Source: Devosia epidermidihirudinis (GTDB taxonomy: Bacteria; Pseudomonadota; Alphaproteobacteria; Rhizobiales; Devosiaceae). Taken from it: DNA of 64,000 nt. The notes beneath the pieces were generated by a model that saw only the letters and a list, made by a program, of their open reading frames with translations, was not told where the DNA came from and made no database searches. The position numbers and the translations under genes were made by a program. Each line of letters opens with the position of its first letter. Positions within the stretch are counted from its first letter, which is position 1. The DNA lies in the NCBI RefSeq assembly GCF_000971295.1, contig NZ_LANJ01000011.1, forward strand, positions 62,001-126,000, written 5' to 3'. Positions 7,001-16,500 of this stretch are shown one piece after another.

Positions 7001-7930
7001 ATGAGCCGCAATTTTCTGGTCGTTGATCCTGAAGAGGATATGGAAGTCCTCAAGGGGTTGGCCTCACCCATCCGCATCAAGATTCTTAAACTGTTGCATG
7101 TGGAAGGCGCGCTGAATGGCAATGATATTGCCGACAAGCTGAGCCTGCCCCAGTCGACCGTATCGACCAATATCCAGATTTTGGAAAGCGCCGGTCTGAT
7201 CCGCACCGAAACGCAGAAGGCGCGTAAGGGCAATCAGAAGATTTGCCACTCGATGTTTGACGAAGTGATGGTGATGTTCAAAGAAGACATCAAGCCGCTA
7301 CGCTCGAACACGATCGAAGTGGCGATGCCGCTTGGGCTTTACACCAGCTGCGATGTGTCCGCGCCGTGTGGTCTCTGTTCGGTGGATGGGATTATCGGGC
7401 TGCTGGATGTGCCGGATACGTTTCTGGATCCGGAGCGCATGAAGGCCGGGCTGATCTGGTTCACGCGGGGATATCTGGAATACCAATTCCCCAACAACGC
7501 GAAGCTGAGCCAAAACACCATCGAGGCCATGGAATTTTCCATGGAGCTGAGCTCGGAAGTGCCCGGAACCTCGGCGGATTGGCCGAGCGACATCACGCTA
7601 TCGGTCAATGGCACGGAAATCGGCACATGGACGAGCCCCGGTGACTTCGGCGACAAGCGCGGCGTCTATACGCCCGATTGGTGGAAGCTGAAGGGCAGCC
7701 AATATGGCAAGCTCAAGAGCTGGCGGGTGACGACGGATGGCACTTACGTGGACGGGGTCAAAATATCTCCCATCTCGCTGGTCGACCTGGACCTGGCCAA
7801 TCACCACTCGATCCGCCTGCGCATTGCCGTGAAGGATGACGCCAAACACCCGGGCGGCATCAATATTTTCGGTCGCGGCTTTGGCAACTACGATCAGGAA
7901 ATCATCATGCGCTTGCAGACGGAACTGTGA
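7001..7930 (+). CDS. HTH regulator with cysteine cluster and C-terminal beta-sandwich-like domain
   Basis: 309 residues from the ATG at 7001; the open frame extends upstream to 6902 but that part is hydrophobic and unlike the family. Residues about 10-85 are an ArsR-like winged helix: MEVLKGLASPIRIKILKLLH, then the recognition helix LSLPQSTVSTNIQILESAGLIRTE. Residues about 105-125 hold TSCDVSAPCGLCSVDG, a possible metal or redox site. From about 180 to the end is a beta-rich part (DWPSDITLSVNGTEIGTW; GINIFGRGFGNYDQEI) resembling carbohydrate-binding sandwiches. It precedes the GH51 gene by 156 bases on the same strand and probably regulates it. The domain assignments after the HTH are my inference. 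Confidence 0.72.
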   Translation: MSRNFLVVDPEEDMEVLKGLASPIRIKILKLLHVEGALNGNDIADKLSLPQSTVSTNIQILESAGLIRTETQKARKGNQKICHSMFDEVMVMFKEDIKPLRSNTIEVAMPLGLYTSCDVSAPCGLCSVDGIIGLLDVPDTFLDPERMKAGLIWFTRGYLEYQFPNNAKLSQNTIEAMEFSMELSSEVPGTSADWPSDITLSVNGTEIGTWTSPGDFGDKRGVYTPDWWKLKGSQYGKLKSWRVTTDGTYVDGVKISPISLVDLDLANHHSIRLRIAVKDDAKHPGGINIFGRGFGNYDQEIIMRLQTEL

Positions 7931-7994
7931 CTTTTCCCTGTTTGATCGGCGCCTAATCACTGGCCTTGCCGACCCAGAACTAAAAGTCATATTT

Positions 7995-8017
7995 TTGCGC
8001 ACACAACCCTTGCGCAA
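7995..8017. promoter_or_regulatory. Operator candidate upstream of the arabinofuranosidase gene
   Basis: TTGCGCA and TGCGCAA arms separated by 9 bases; the right arm with its preceding T is itself the 8-base palindrome TTGCGCAA. It lies about 70-90 bases upstream of the GTG start at 8087. Confidence 0.4.
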
Positions 8018-8046
8018 TCCGCTTCAGCTCGTTTACAACGGGGTAA

Positions 8047-8060
8047 CTGATATAAATCAG
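8047..8060. promoter_or_regulatory. Small perfect inverted repeat in the arabinofuranosidase leader
   Basis: CTGAT-ATAA-ATCAG, perfect 5-base arms, ending 15 bases before the AGGGAGG ribosome site. It overlaps a TATAAA that could serve as a -10 element, so a protein bound here would block transcription. Confidence 0.35.
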
Positions 8061-8086
8061 AAAAACGGATGCACAGGGAGGATAGC

Positions 8087-9598
8087 GTGAAGGCTTCGGT
8101 CGTCGCACATAAGGATTACACGATCTCCAAGATTGACGATCGTGTCTACGGGGCGTTCCTCGAGCATCTGGGTCGGGCGATCTATGAGGGCATCTATGAG
8201 CCCGATCACCCGACCGCTGATAAGGACGGCATGCGCGGGGACGTGGCCAAGCTGGTTAGGGATCTCAATGTACCGGTGGTTCGCTACCCCGGGGGCAACT
8301 TTGTTTCGGCCTATAACTGGGAAGATGGTGTCGGGCCGCGCGAAGACCGCCCTACCCGCCTAGACCTTGCCTGGCACACGTCGGACAGCAACGCCGTAGG
8401 CGTGCACGAGTTTGCCGAGTGGTGCACCACTGTTGGCACCGAAATGATGCTGGCGGTGAACCTTGGTTCACGCGGCGTCGATGATGCCCGCAATTTCCTT
8501 GAATATGTGAACCATCCCGGCGGCTCCTACTGGAGTGACCTGCGCATCAAGAACGGCCGCAAGGAGCCGTGGAATGTGAAGATGTGGTGCCTGGGCAACG
8601 AGATGGACGGCCCCTGGCAGGTTGGCCACAAGGATGCCGATGAGTACGGCAAGCTGGCCGCCAACACTGCCCGCGCCATGCGCATGTTCGACAGGTCACT
8701 CGAACTAATTGTGTGCGGCTCGTCCAACTCCGACATGCCGAGCTATCCCGATTGGGAGCGCATCGTGCTCGAGCACACTTATGATCACGTTGATCATATT
8801 TCGTTGCACATGTACTTCGCCAACCGCGACGATAACACCCCTAACTATTTGGGATTGGCCGAAAAACTCGACACGTATATCGAGACCGTCGCCGCCACCA
8901 TCAAGCAGGTGAAGGCCAAGAAGAAGTCCAAGCGCGACGTCTTCATCTCCTTTGACGAGTGGAATGTCTGGTACCATTCCAACAAGAAGGATCGCGAGAT
9001 CCTCGACGGCAACGGCGGTTGGCCGCATGCCCCTGGCCTCCTGGAAGACGTCTACAACTTCGAAGACGTGTTGATGGTTGGGTTGATCCTCAACACCTTT
9101 ATCCGCCGCTCCGACGTTGTGAAGATTGCCTGTATCGCCCAGCTGGTGAACGTGATTGCGCCGATCATGACCGAAAAGGGCGGCCCCGCCTGGGCGCAGA
9201 CCATCTACTACCCATACTTCTTCGCATCGATCTTTGGCCGGGGCACCGCACTGCAACTGCAGACCAACTCACCCGGCTATGAGACCAACCATGCCAAGGA
9301 CACGCCGTTCGTTGACGTCTCGGGCGTCCACAATGAAGAAGACGGCACGCTGAACTTCTTCCTGGTCAATCGCCACACCAGCGAGAGCATCGAGACCGAG
9401 GTGAGCCTGCAGGGCTTTGGTAATGGCACCATCATCGACCATCAGGTGATGACCCATACCAATCTCAAGGCTGTAAACACCGCCAAGAACCAGCAGGAAG
9501 TGGCTCCACGCAAGGGAGAAGGCGCCGCCATCGCCAACGGCACCCTCAGCGTAAAGCTGCCGCCGTACTCGTACCAGATGGTGCGCGTGAAGCTGTAA
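8087..9598 (+). CDS. abfA: Alpha-L-arabinofuranosidase, glycoside hydrolase family 51
   Basis: 503 residues, typical for intracellular GH51 enzymes, and no signal peptide. It removes terminal alpha-L-arabinofuranosyl groups from arabinan or arabinoxylan oligosaccharides in the cytoplasm. The acid/base Glu is in WCLGNEMDGPW (about residue 172) and the nucleophile Glu in ISFDEWNVWY (about 291). RYPGGNFVSAYNWEDGVGP and the N-terminal YGAFLEHLGRAIYEGIYEP are further family marks. The C-terminal beta domain ends in PPYSYQMVRVKL. I chose the GTG at 8087, five bases after AGGGAGG, giving MKASVV; the ATG at 8069 lies upstream of that site. The transporter for its substrate may once have followed, since remnants of ABC genes lie just downstream. 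Confidence 0.95.
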   Translation: MKASVVAHKDYTISKIDDRVYGAFLEHLGRAIYEGIYEPDHPTADKDGMRGDVAKLVRDLNVPVVRYPGGNFVSAYNWEDGVGPREDRPTRLDLAWHTSDSNAVGVHEFAEWCTTVGTEMMLAVNLGSRGVDDARNFLEYVNHPGGSYWSDLRIKNGRKEPWNVKMWCLGNEMDGPWQVGHKDADEYGKLAANTARAMRMFDRSLELIVCGSSNSDMPSYPDWERIVLEHTYDHVDHISLHMYFANRDDNTPNYLGLAEKLDTYIETVAATIKQVKAKKKSKRDVFISFDEWNVWYHSNKKDREILDGNGGWPHAPGLLEDVYNFEDVLMVGLILNTFIRRSDVVKIACIAQLVNVIAPIMTEKGGPAWAQTIYYPYFFASIFGRGTALQLQTNSPGYETNHAKDTPFVDVSGVHNEEDGTLNFFLVNRHTSESIETEVSLQGFGNGTIIDHQVMTHTNLKAVNTAKNQQEVAPRKGEGAAIANGTLSVKLPPYSYQMVRVKL

Positions 9599-9689
9599 CG
9601 CGACTGACGAACGACTGCCAATACGTGCATACACTGTGCACATCGGGCGCAGCATTACGCGTCACACAGTGACTGATTGTGCGACTGAG

Positions 9690-9719
9690 ACGGGGCGTAT
9701 CGGAAACGGTGCGCCCCGT
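9690..9719 (+). terminator. Probable terminator after the arabinofuranosidase gene
   Basis: ACGGGGCG and CGCCCCGT form an 8-bp GC-rich stem over a 14-base loop, about 90 bases after the stop codon. The following bases are TTGCATTT, only a weak U-tract. Confidence 0.45.
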
Positions 9720-9761
9720 TGCATTTGGTATCATGATTTCCGATTTACATCATAAAGAACG

Positions 9762-9790
9762 TTGACAGGACCCCCTCCCTGACTAAGTAT
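9762..9790 (+). promoter_or_regulatory. Promoter in front of a deleted transporter gene
   Basis: TTGACA at 9762-9767, 17 bases, then AAGTAT at 9785-9790, about 70 bases before the ATG of the Tat-signal remnant. It looks like an intact sigma-70-type promoter that now drives only a gene fragment. Confidence 0.4.
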
Positions 9791-9862
9791 GACTTATGGC
9801 CACGCTGGAGGGCGCGGCCTTGCGAGATGCGGGAGGCATCTCGAAACCGGGAGGAGTGAGAT

Positions 9863-9976
9863 ATGGATAGACGCAGCTTTATGATGGGCACCGCGGCAGG
9901 CGCGCTCATGTTATCGGCAAAGGGGGCCCCACGAAATGAGCGGCGGCCATTTCTACCATGTGCCCGCGCTGCATGA
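9863..9976 (+). pseudogene. Truncated ABC binding-protein gene: Tat signal peptide only
   Basis: The ATG at 9863 follows a GGGAGGAG ribosome site and encodes MDRRSFMMGTAAGALMLSAK, a twin-arginine signal start as in many sugar-binding proteins. After about 22 codons the reading changes character and the frame stops at 9976. Just inside the lost part, sequence of the opposite strand begins to read as an ABC ATPase end. The simplest explanation is a deletion or rearrangement that joined the start of one gene to the tail of another around 9928-9938. Confidence 0.65.
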
Positions 9977-10013
9977 TAATCAGCCGGTTGGAGATGTAAT
10001 AGGCGGTATGTGA
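9939..10013 (-). pseudogene. Remnant of a peptide-type ABC ATPase C-terminus
   Basis: On the minus strand the frame reads TAYYISNRLIIMQRGHMVEM. This matches the segment after the switch histidine in Dpp/Opp ATPases, where SDR-x-x-VM-x-x-G-x-x-VE is usual. Nothing of the Walker motifs remains. It overlaps the tail of the truncated Tat-signal frame, marking the rearrangement junction. Confidence 0.5.
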
Positions 10014-10040
10014 GGGTCTACTAGAAGTAGATATTCGAGC

Positions 10041-10095
10041 GAGTGCGAGATCGCACTCTCCCCGATGAGGCGCAACGCCTCATCGGGGAGAGTGC
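10041..10095. terminator. Two mutually exclusive hairpins after the barrel-protein gene
   Basis: A perfect 20-bp stem (10053-10072 with 10076-10095, loop CAA) lies 14 bases past the stop of the minus-strand barrel gene. Its outer arm also pairs with a neighbour: GAGTGCGA (10041-10048) and TCGCACTC (10051-10058) make a second 8-bp hairpin. Only one can form at a time. There is no T-run on the minus strand, so this may be a Rho-independent end of unusual form or an RNA stability element. Confidence 0.55.
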
Positions 10096-10108
10096 CTCGC
10101 CTTCGTCG

Positions 10109-13100
10109 TTAGAAGCGGGCTGCAAAGTTGAGGAACAGGCCGTGGTCGTCATAGCGCACGCGGCGGAGGTCATCCGAGAATTGTCCGAAATTGTAGCCAA
10201 GTCCGAGGCGGACCGTGTCGCTAATGTCATAACTGATCATGGCCAATGCGCCGAGGTCGAGCACTTCGGTCTGGGCATGAAGCAGTCCGCGCCCTTCCAG
10301 CAGCAGGCGCCAATCCTCGAACACTTCGAGATCGGCGCGCAGAATACCCAGATGCACCGTCGAAGCCGCGAAATCGTCCACGGCACGGCTGTCTGAGACT
10401 TCGCCGACGCGAAGGCCGTACTTCACGCCAACGGTCAGTTGCGGGGTAAGATCATAGTTGGCGTCTACACTGAAGATGTGGCTGCGCTGCGCAGGGCCCA
10501 ACGTTGTACCGCCTACAGACACCTGATCGGGTCCCGGCAAATCGTAGAGATAGTTGTAGCGGATCAGCGCATTGAAGCGGTCGTTGTCGACAGGGCGATA
10601 GGCCGCCCCGAGACTGACCTCGACATAGTCGCCATCCAGAATGGTGTTCTGGTTGGACTGACTAAGCAGCATGCTGGCACCGCCAAGCATGCGCCAATTG
10701 TCATCGACCTTGACCGAAAGACCCGACTGGCCGAGCAGCGTGGTGCGGTCGCGGGTATGGTCCGACGATTCCTCAAAACGCCCCTCGCCACGCCCCGACC
10801 ACTCGATACCCTCATGGCTATAAGCAAGTCCGCCCGAAACGGCGTGACGGGAGAAATCGGAGGCGTTGGGGTCGGTTATGGAGCCTGTCTCATAGGTCGC
10901 CGTAACTGTCCAACGGCTATCGGGCGTTACGGTGATGCCGTAAAGGCCGGTCAGCGAGTGCTTGGCGCCGAACACGTCGTAGATGTTCTCGGCATTGACC
11001 TTGGCCACGTCACTGATGCGCCGCTCCGTGCCGGTTACCACACCATTGGCTGGCGTGCTGCGCAGCAAGAAGCTGTCGGCGATATCGGGCGACATGCGCA
11101 GCCCGAGGTAGGAGCGATTGCCAGCGCTGTCGGCGTGCGAAAGCATGGCGTTGGCCTGTGGCCCGGTGGTGCCCGCAGAGCCTTCTACCCCGATGCTCCA
11201 GCCATCGCCGATTGACCACTCCAGCCCCGCGCCGACGCGATCATTGCGTTGATAGCCAGCGCTATGGTTGATCGTCGCCTGGCCGAAGCCATAGAGGGTG
11301 ACATCCTCGAGCGCCGAATAGGATACCCGAGCGCCGACATCTGTGCGGTTGCCGTTGTTCTCATCGGTCCCGCCGGGGCGGAACGTGTTTCGGTGCAATA
11401 CACCGACACTGACGGTCCAGTCCTCGTCGAGGACATAGCCCAACTCAGCCGAGACCTCAGTGCGCAGTGCACCTGTGGCGTTCTCTGTGTGGTTTGCCTT
11501 GAGGTCAAACCGTCCGGCTTCGCCCAGGCCAAGCGAGGCATAAGCCGTGGCCGAAAGGGTGTCGGTCAGCACCTGCGATTCCAGCGTGGAGAATCCGGCC
11601 TGCCGCTGCTCCAGCGTCACGCCAGCGACAAGATCGAAGCTGGCATCGAGCAATGAGCCCAAATCTGCTTGCGCCGTAGCGCGGTAGGCATAGGCGCCGC
11701 CAGCGGCATTTACTCGAGGCTGCTGGACATAGGTGAAGCCACCATCGGTCGACAACCAACCGCCCTGCCCCTGTCCTTCGCTGCGCAGCACTTCACCTTC
11801 GATGAAGGTCTTCTCATCGGCCTGCAGGCGTGCGTTGACGCCCACCACCGTCACTTCGTCGGCTTTGGAATTGGTTTCCGACATACCGACGACGCCAACT
11901 CGCAAGTTCTCACCGATCCAGCTCGAGGCGCTGCCGCCATAGGCGTATTCGCGCGTATCGGTGCCAGCTGGCTGGAACTCATACTGCACGACCAGATCGA
12001 CAATATCGGGCTCGCTTGAGCTGACTGCACCCGACGAGTGGATGGTTCCTGACAGTGGCTGAGCCAGGATGACCAGACCCTGCATGTAGTTGATGGTGTA
12101 GTCGACGCCTGCCCGCAGGCGGCGAGTGTCAGTTACAAGCCCGGTCACACCATTGCGGGTTTCGACGCTGATGATTTCCGAACCAGGCACTAGATCCTGC
12201 CGCCGCAGCACGTAAGCCGATCCGCCGGTGCCACGCAAAGTGTCCTGCGCTGGCAGCGTGCGGGGCTGAGCCGCATACAGCGTTGCTTCCGCTTGCGGCG
12301 CACCATTGGCAACGGCGCCGTCGGTCTCGACATGCAACGACGCGCCGTAGAGGGAGCGTTGGCTGCGCAGCATGGTGCCGTTACCGATTTCCGTGCGGAA
12401 ATTGCCCCACAGGACGTGGTTGTTGCCGCGCTCGAGCCGGACATAAAGTTTGCCACTGGTAGGCGCGTCATCGACCATAACGGAGTCGTCGCCATACACC
12501 GGATAATACTGGCTGGGGTCGATACGGCGCAGCAGTGCCTGGGGATCCTTGGACAGGACACCGCTGAACATTTCGCTCAATGGGCCTTCCCCGGTATCGC
12601 CAGCGGCCGTCAGGAGCACATCACCACGGATTTTGCCGCGCAGGTAGAATGCCGCGCGACCCTTGCTGTAGATGGCATCGAACTCTTCGGGTTTGGCATC
12701 GACGACCTTGCCATCGCCCCAGCGCGTTCCCAGCGTCAGGTCGGCCATGCCGACATAGAACCACTCACTGTCGGGAATGTTGATGTCGCGGTTGAAGGCA
12801 ACGCTCTTGCCGTCCGCACCTTCGACGGTGACATCAACCGCGTGATCGCCCGAGGGCAATATCCGTTGGATGACAAACGCCCCGTTGGCGTCGACTTCAA
12901 CAGCCTCGCCGAGCACATAGGCAGTGCTGCCCGGGCGCATCGCTTTGCCGTGCACAGTTACCGAGCCGCCATGCACCGAAATGGCGCGGCTGGCAGTCTG
13001 GTCCTGTTCCCAGAGAGCCTGCAAACCGACGCTCTTGCCGGTTTCCGTTCCGGCATAGATTTCCTGCGGCACGGTCTCGTCGAAGCGTCCATTGCGGTCA

Positions 13101-13573
13101 TAAACCCGCGCCACATAGTAATAGGTGGCGTTGTCCAAATTGGGCAAAGCCCAGCTGGCCCGATCTCCCTCCACCGGCACCACGGCCAGCACCTGGTTCA
13201 TGGATTGGTCGAGAATGCGGATTTCTGCGCGCTCAATCCAGCGCCAGTAATTGGCCTCGATGCGGAACGGGATACTGGCGCCTAGTTCCACACGGCGGAG
13301 GCCATGGGTGGGGCCCACGGCAAGGCGTGGCGTGCTCACCAGACCATCATAGGTCACCTGGATTTCAGCACGGGCCAGATCAACATCGGTTCGCCGCACG
13401 GCATCGCCGGGCACCGGGTCACCGGCGACATGTTCACCGTCGACCAGGATCGAGAAGCCGACACCTGCCAGCGCTGGCTGCGCAACCGTGAGCGCAGTCA
13501 GCGAGGCAATGGCGGTGCCCAACAACAAGGTGAGTGTGCGGTGGCGCAGAGACTTGTGCGAGAGGGACATCAT
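10109..13573 (-). CDS. Large outer-membrane beta-barrel-like protein paired with the DUF11 giant
   Basis: 1154 residues from the ATG at 13573, just 4 bases after the upstream stop; the stop region also supplies the GAGGAG ribosome site, so translation is probably coupled. A signal peptide ends near VAQPALA. Residues about 40-330 hold beta-sandwich modules (ATYYYVARVYDRNGRF; SGDHAVDVTVEGADG). A central block around DPSQYYPVYGDDSVMVDDAP (about 350-370) and KLYVRLERGNNHVLWGNF is followed from about 560 by alternating amphipathic strands with periodic glycine and aromatic residues. The last residue is Phe (LFLNFAARF), the usual end of an outer-membrane barrel. I infer an outer-membrane anchor or secretion partner for the giant protein. 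No named family is recognised with certainty. Confidence 0.7.
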   Translation of the reverse strand: MMSLSHKSLRHRTLTLLLGTAIASLTALTVAQPALAGVGFSILVDGEHVAGDPVPGDAVRRTDVDLARAEIQVTYDGLVSTPRLAVGPTHGLRRVELGASIPFRIEANYWRWIERAEIRILDQSMNQVLAVVPVEGDRASWALPNLDNATYYYVARVYDRNGRFDETVPQEIYAGTETGKSVGLQALWEQDQTASRAISVHGGSVTVHGKAMRPGSTAYVLGEAVEVDANGAFVIQRILPSGDHAVDVTVEGADGKSVAFNRDINIPDSEWFYVGMADLTLGTRWGDGKVVDAKPEEFDAIYSKGRAAFYLRGKIRGDVLLTAAGDTGEGPLSEMFSGVLSKDPQALLRRIDPSQYYPVYGDDSVMVDDAPTSGKLYVRLERGNNHVLWGNFRTEIGNGTMLRSQRSLYGASLHVETDGAVANGAPQAEATLYAAQPRTLPAQDTLRGTGGSAYVLRRQDLVPGSEIISVETRNGVTGLVTDTRRLRAGVDYTINYMQGLVILAQPLSGTIHSSGAVSSSEPDIVDLVVQYEFQPAGTDTREYAYGGSASSWIGENLRVGVVGMSETNSKADEVTVVGVNARLQADEKTFIEGEVLRSEGQGQGGWLSTDGGFTYVQQPRVNAAGGAYAYRATAQADLGSLLDASFDLVAGVTLEQRQAGFSTLESQVLTDTLSATAYASLGLGEAGRFDLKANHTENATGALRTEVSAELGYVLDEDWTVSVGVLHRNTFRPGGTDENNGNRTDVGARVSYSALEDVTLYGFGQATINHSAGYQRNDRVGAGLEWSIGDGWSIGVEGSAGTTGPQANAMLSHADSAGNRSYLGLRMSPDIADSFLLRSTPANGVVTGTERRISDVAKVNAENIYDVFGAKHSLTGLYGITVTPDSRWTVTATYETGSITDPNASDFSRHAVSGGLAYSHEGIEWSGRGEGRFEESSDHTRDRTTLLGQSGLSVKVDDNWRMLGGASMLLSQSNQNTILDGDYVEVSLGAAYRPVDNDRFNALIRYNYLYDLPGPDQVSVGGTTLGPAQRSHIFSVDANYDLTPQLTVGVKYGLRVGEVSDSRAVDDFAASTVHLGILRADLEVFEDWRLLLEGRGLLHAQTEVLDLGALAMISYDISDTVRLGLGYNFGQFSDDLRRVRYDDHGLFLNFAARF

Positions 13574-13577
13574 GGCC

Positions 13578-16500
13578 TCACCACTCCTCAATTTTGGTGT
13601 CGATGACGAGGGTGTAAGGCGCTCCGACAGCGCGCCAGCGCTCCCGGATGGTGTTGACAACAGTGCTGACGCGTGGGCCGGAAACCTGACGATCGCCAGC
13701 GGCCTCGTAGACGATCAGCAGGCGAGCCTGCTGCTCCACCAGGATGGAGATCAGCTGTTCGATGCCACTCTCAAGTTCAACGGACGGAGCCGTGGAGCCC
13801 GAGACGAATGCGCCATTGTCCAGCGACAGACGGATCTGGCGGCCAATCTGCGCACCGAAATTCATCTCCACCATCTTGCCGGCTGTGAGCCGGGCCATTG
13901 CCGGATTGTCCGTAGTCATCGCGAACCCGGTCGGCAGCGTGCCGGTATCAATCTTGAGCACGAAGTTGGAGCCGATATTGGAATCGGGCAGCGCCGCGCA
14001 GGGGATCGAATAACGCCCGAACGCATCGGTCGTGACCAGCAGACCGCGCGCGGTGCTGAGACGAACGCCCGGAATGCCCGGCTCATCCTGATCCTGATAG
14101 CCATTGCCGTTGAGGTCGTTGAACACGGTGCCAATCACATCACTGCAATCAAACACGGCATCTGGGACGATCTCGACCGTCGCCTCCCCCTGGGAACCTA
14201 GGTCAGCGCCGATTTCGTCGAAGCCGAACGCCACGTTGCGGTAGCGACCAGGCGGAGTGCCCGGCAACGCCTGCAACACCAATCCGATCTCTATGCGCTG
14301 CAAGGCATTGAGCGGCAGAGCGGCGAAGCTGATCTCATTGCCGGTAACGGTGGGCACGAAGGCGACACCATCAACCGTGGCCGAGCCTTCGACGAACACA
14401 AAGCCCGATGGGATGCGATCAACGATGGTGACCTTGCCGGCATTGCCAAGCGCATTATTGCGGACTTCGATAACGAAGGGCACGGTTTCGCCGCGATGGA
14501 TGATCGGCCGCTTGGTGGTCTTGGTGATCACCACATCGCTGGGCTGCTGCGGACTGAGCGTCAGCACCGCCGTATCAGTTGGTGATGTTACTGGGATGGC
14601 ACCTTGGGCCACGCCCACCGCCTGCGCGATGTTTTCCATGCCATCGGGCATTCCGGCGCCGGCATTGAGATCGCTCTGGGTCAGCACATAGCTGGCCGTG
14701 AACATCTGCGACTCGCCGAGGTCTAGCGTGACCGAGGCCGGCACGAAGTCAGTCAACGGCGTTGCGGCAGGGACTCCGCCGAACGTGAACGAGACTTCCT
14801 CTGGCCGAACATCGGCTACCGGCACGTTGCCCAGATTGGAGATTTCGAAGGTGAAATCGATCCGGTCCCCGACCAGGGCGTAGCTGGTATCGCCGACAAA
14901 GCTGGCCTGCTTGATGATTTCAAGCACGGGCCGGATCGGCAGCATTGGTACGACCAACTCCTCATCGGTGGTGATCGTCGGGCCTGACAGGTCGGTAATG
15001 GGTTCAGGGCCATTACCAATGTCGTAGGTACCCGTGGCCACTGCCTGATTGAGCACATAGCGGCGATCCAGATCGGACTGGACGATCGAGTAGGCAATCG
15101 GCCCAACAGTCAGCGTCTGGGCGGGCAGAAGAGTCCCAACCGGGAAGCTTGACTGCGGCAGACCCGGCAACGGATCGGTGACGGTGACGCCATCGAGGGT
15201 CAGATTGCCGGTGTTGGTGACGCGGAAGTAGTACTCGATCTGCTCGCCGACAGTGGTCGGGTCATTCAGCGCAGCTACGGCCTCCTTGACCACGGCAATA
15301 CCGGGCACCTGCTCCAACGGGACGACAATCGTGTTGGACGGCGCCGACATGAGTTCATCGACCTGGGTGACCGGGTTTCTGTACTCCCCGGAAGCCGTTG
15401 CCGTATTGGTCACGTGGCCAGCCTGGATGTTGCCCTGCACGACCGAATAGCGCACTGGACCAAAGGTAACGGCATTGGCCTCACCCGGCTCCAACACCGC
15501 AATAAGGGTCAGTGACGTTGCCGAGAGCAATGGATCGTTGATCCTCACATTGCGCATCGTCAGGTTGCCAGTATTGGTGACCACGAACTGATAGTCGATG
15601 GTATCGCCCGGCATGGGCGGGGTGCTCAGCGACTTTTCGACAATGGATTTGACGATCTGGAGCTCCGGCTCAGCAGTGATTGGCAGCCGTGTGACGGTGT
15701 CATTACCGACCGCCGTTCCGGAGATGTCCTTGACCGTCGTGGGGGCTCCAGTCGGCCCCAAGCCGATGCCTTCGACCTCAGCAGAGTTCTCGACATAGCC
15801 ACGGTCGATATCGGCCTGTGTCAGCACATAAGTTGCGGTAATGGCGTCATCATTGATGTCGCCCGGCAGCATTGGGCCGGTCCATCCAGTTGGATTGACG
15901 ATAACCGAACCAACGAGCAGCTCCCTCAGCACGACACTGTTCAGCACCACGTTGCCGGTATTGTGGATGGCAAAGCCATAGGTCACGACATCGCCAGCCC
16001 GCGCGGCGCCCGCAGGTGCGTCCAGGATAGTTTTCACCAACCGGATTTGCGGCGCACGAACGAGCGGACTCGTCACCTGATCGGTGTCCGTCACCGGCAC
16101 ATTGGTCGGTCCGGCGGTTGGATAACCCTCTGCCGTCGCGGTGTTGTCGACCTTGCCGTCATCAATATGGGTCTGCGTCAGCACGAGGCTGCCTTCAACC
16201 ACAATTTGCCTGTTGGCGGCCGGCACGGAATTGGCGGCGTTCTGCGGTTGCAGGACGGCTGTCGCCAAGGCTGCCGCTGAGGCGGCATCCATCACGAAGC
16301 CAGGCAAATCATCATCGAGCGTGATGTTGCTCAGCGCCAGATTGCCGGTGTTCTTGATGGTGAAGCGGTAGCGAAGCGTGTCGCCGGCAACCAGCGGTGC
16401 ATCGACCGTCGAGATCATCAGCTTGGTCAGCTCGAGACGTGGCACCTGAGGCAGTGACGTTGTTTCGTCATCCTGCACAGGCGTTCCCGGCCCAGCCGGA

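Noticed and set aside
12293..13285. 330-codon plus-strand frame within the barrel-protein gene
   Set aside because: Antisense shadow with no recognisable protein features or start site.
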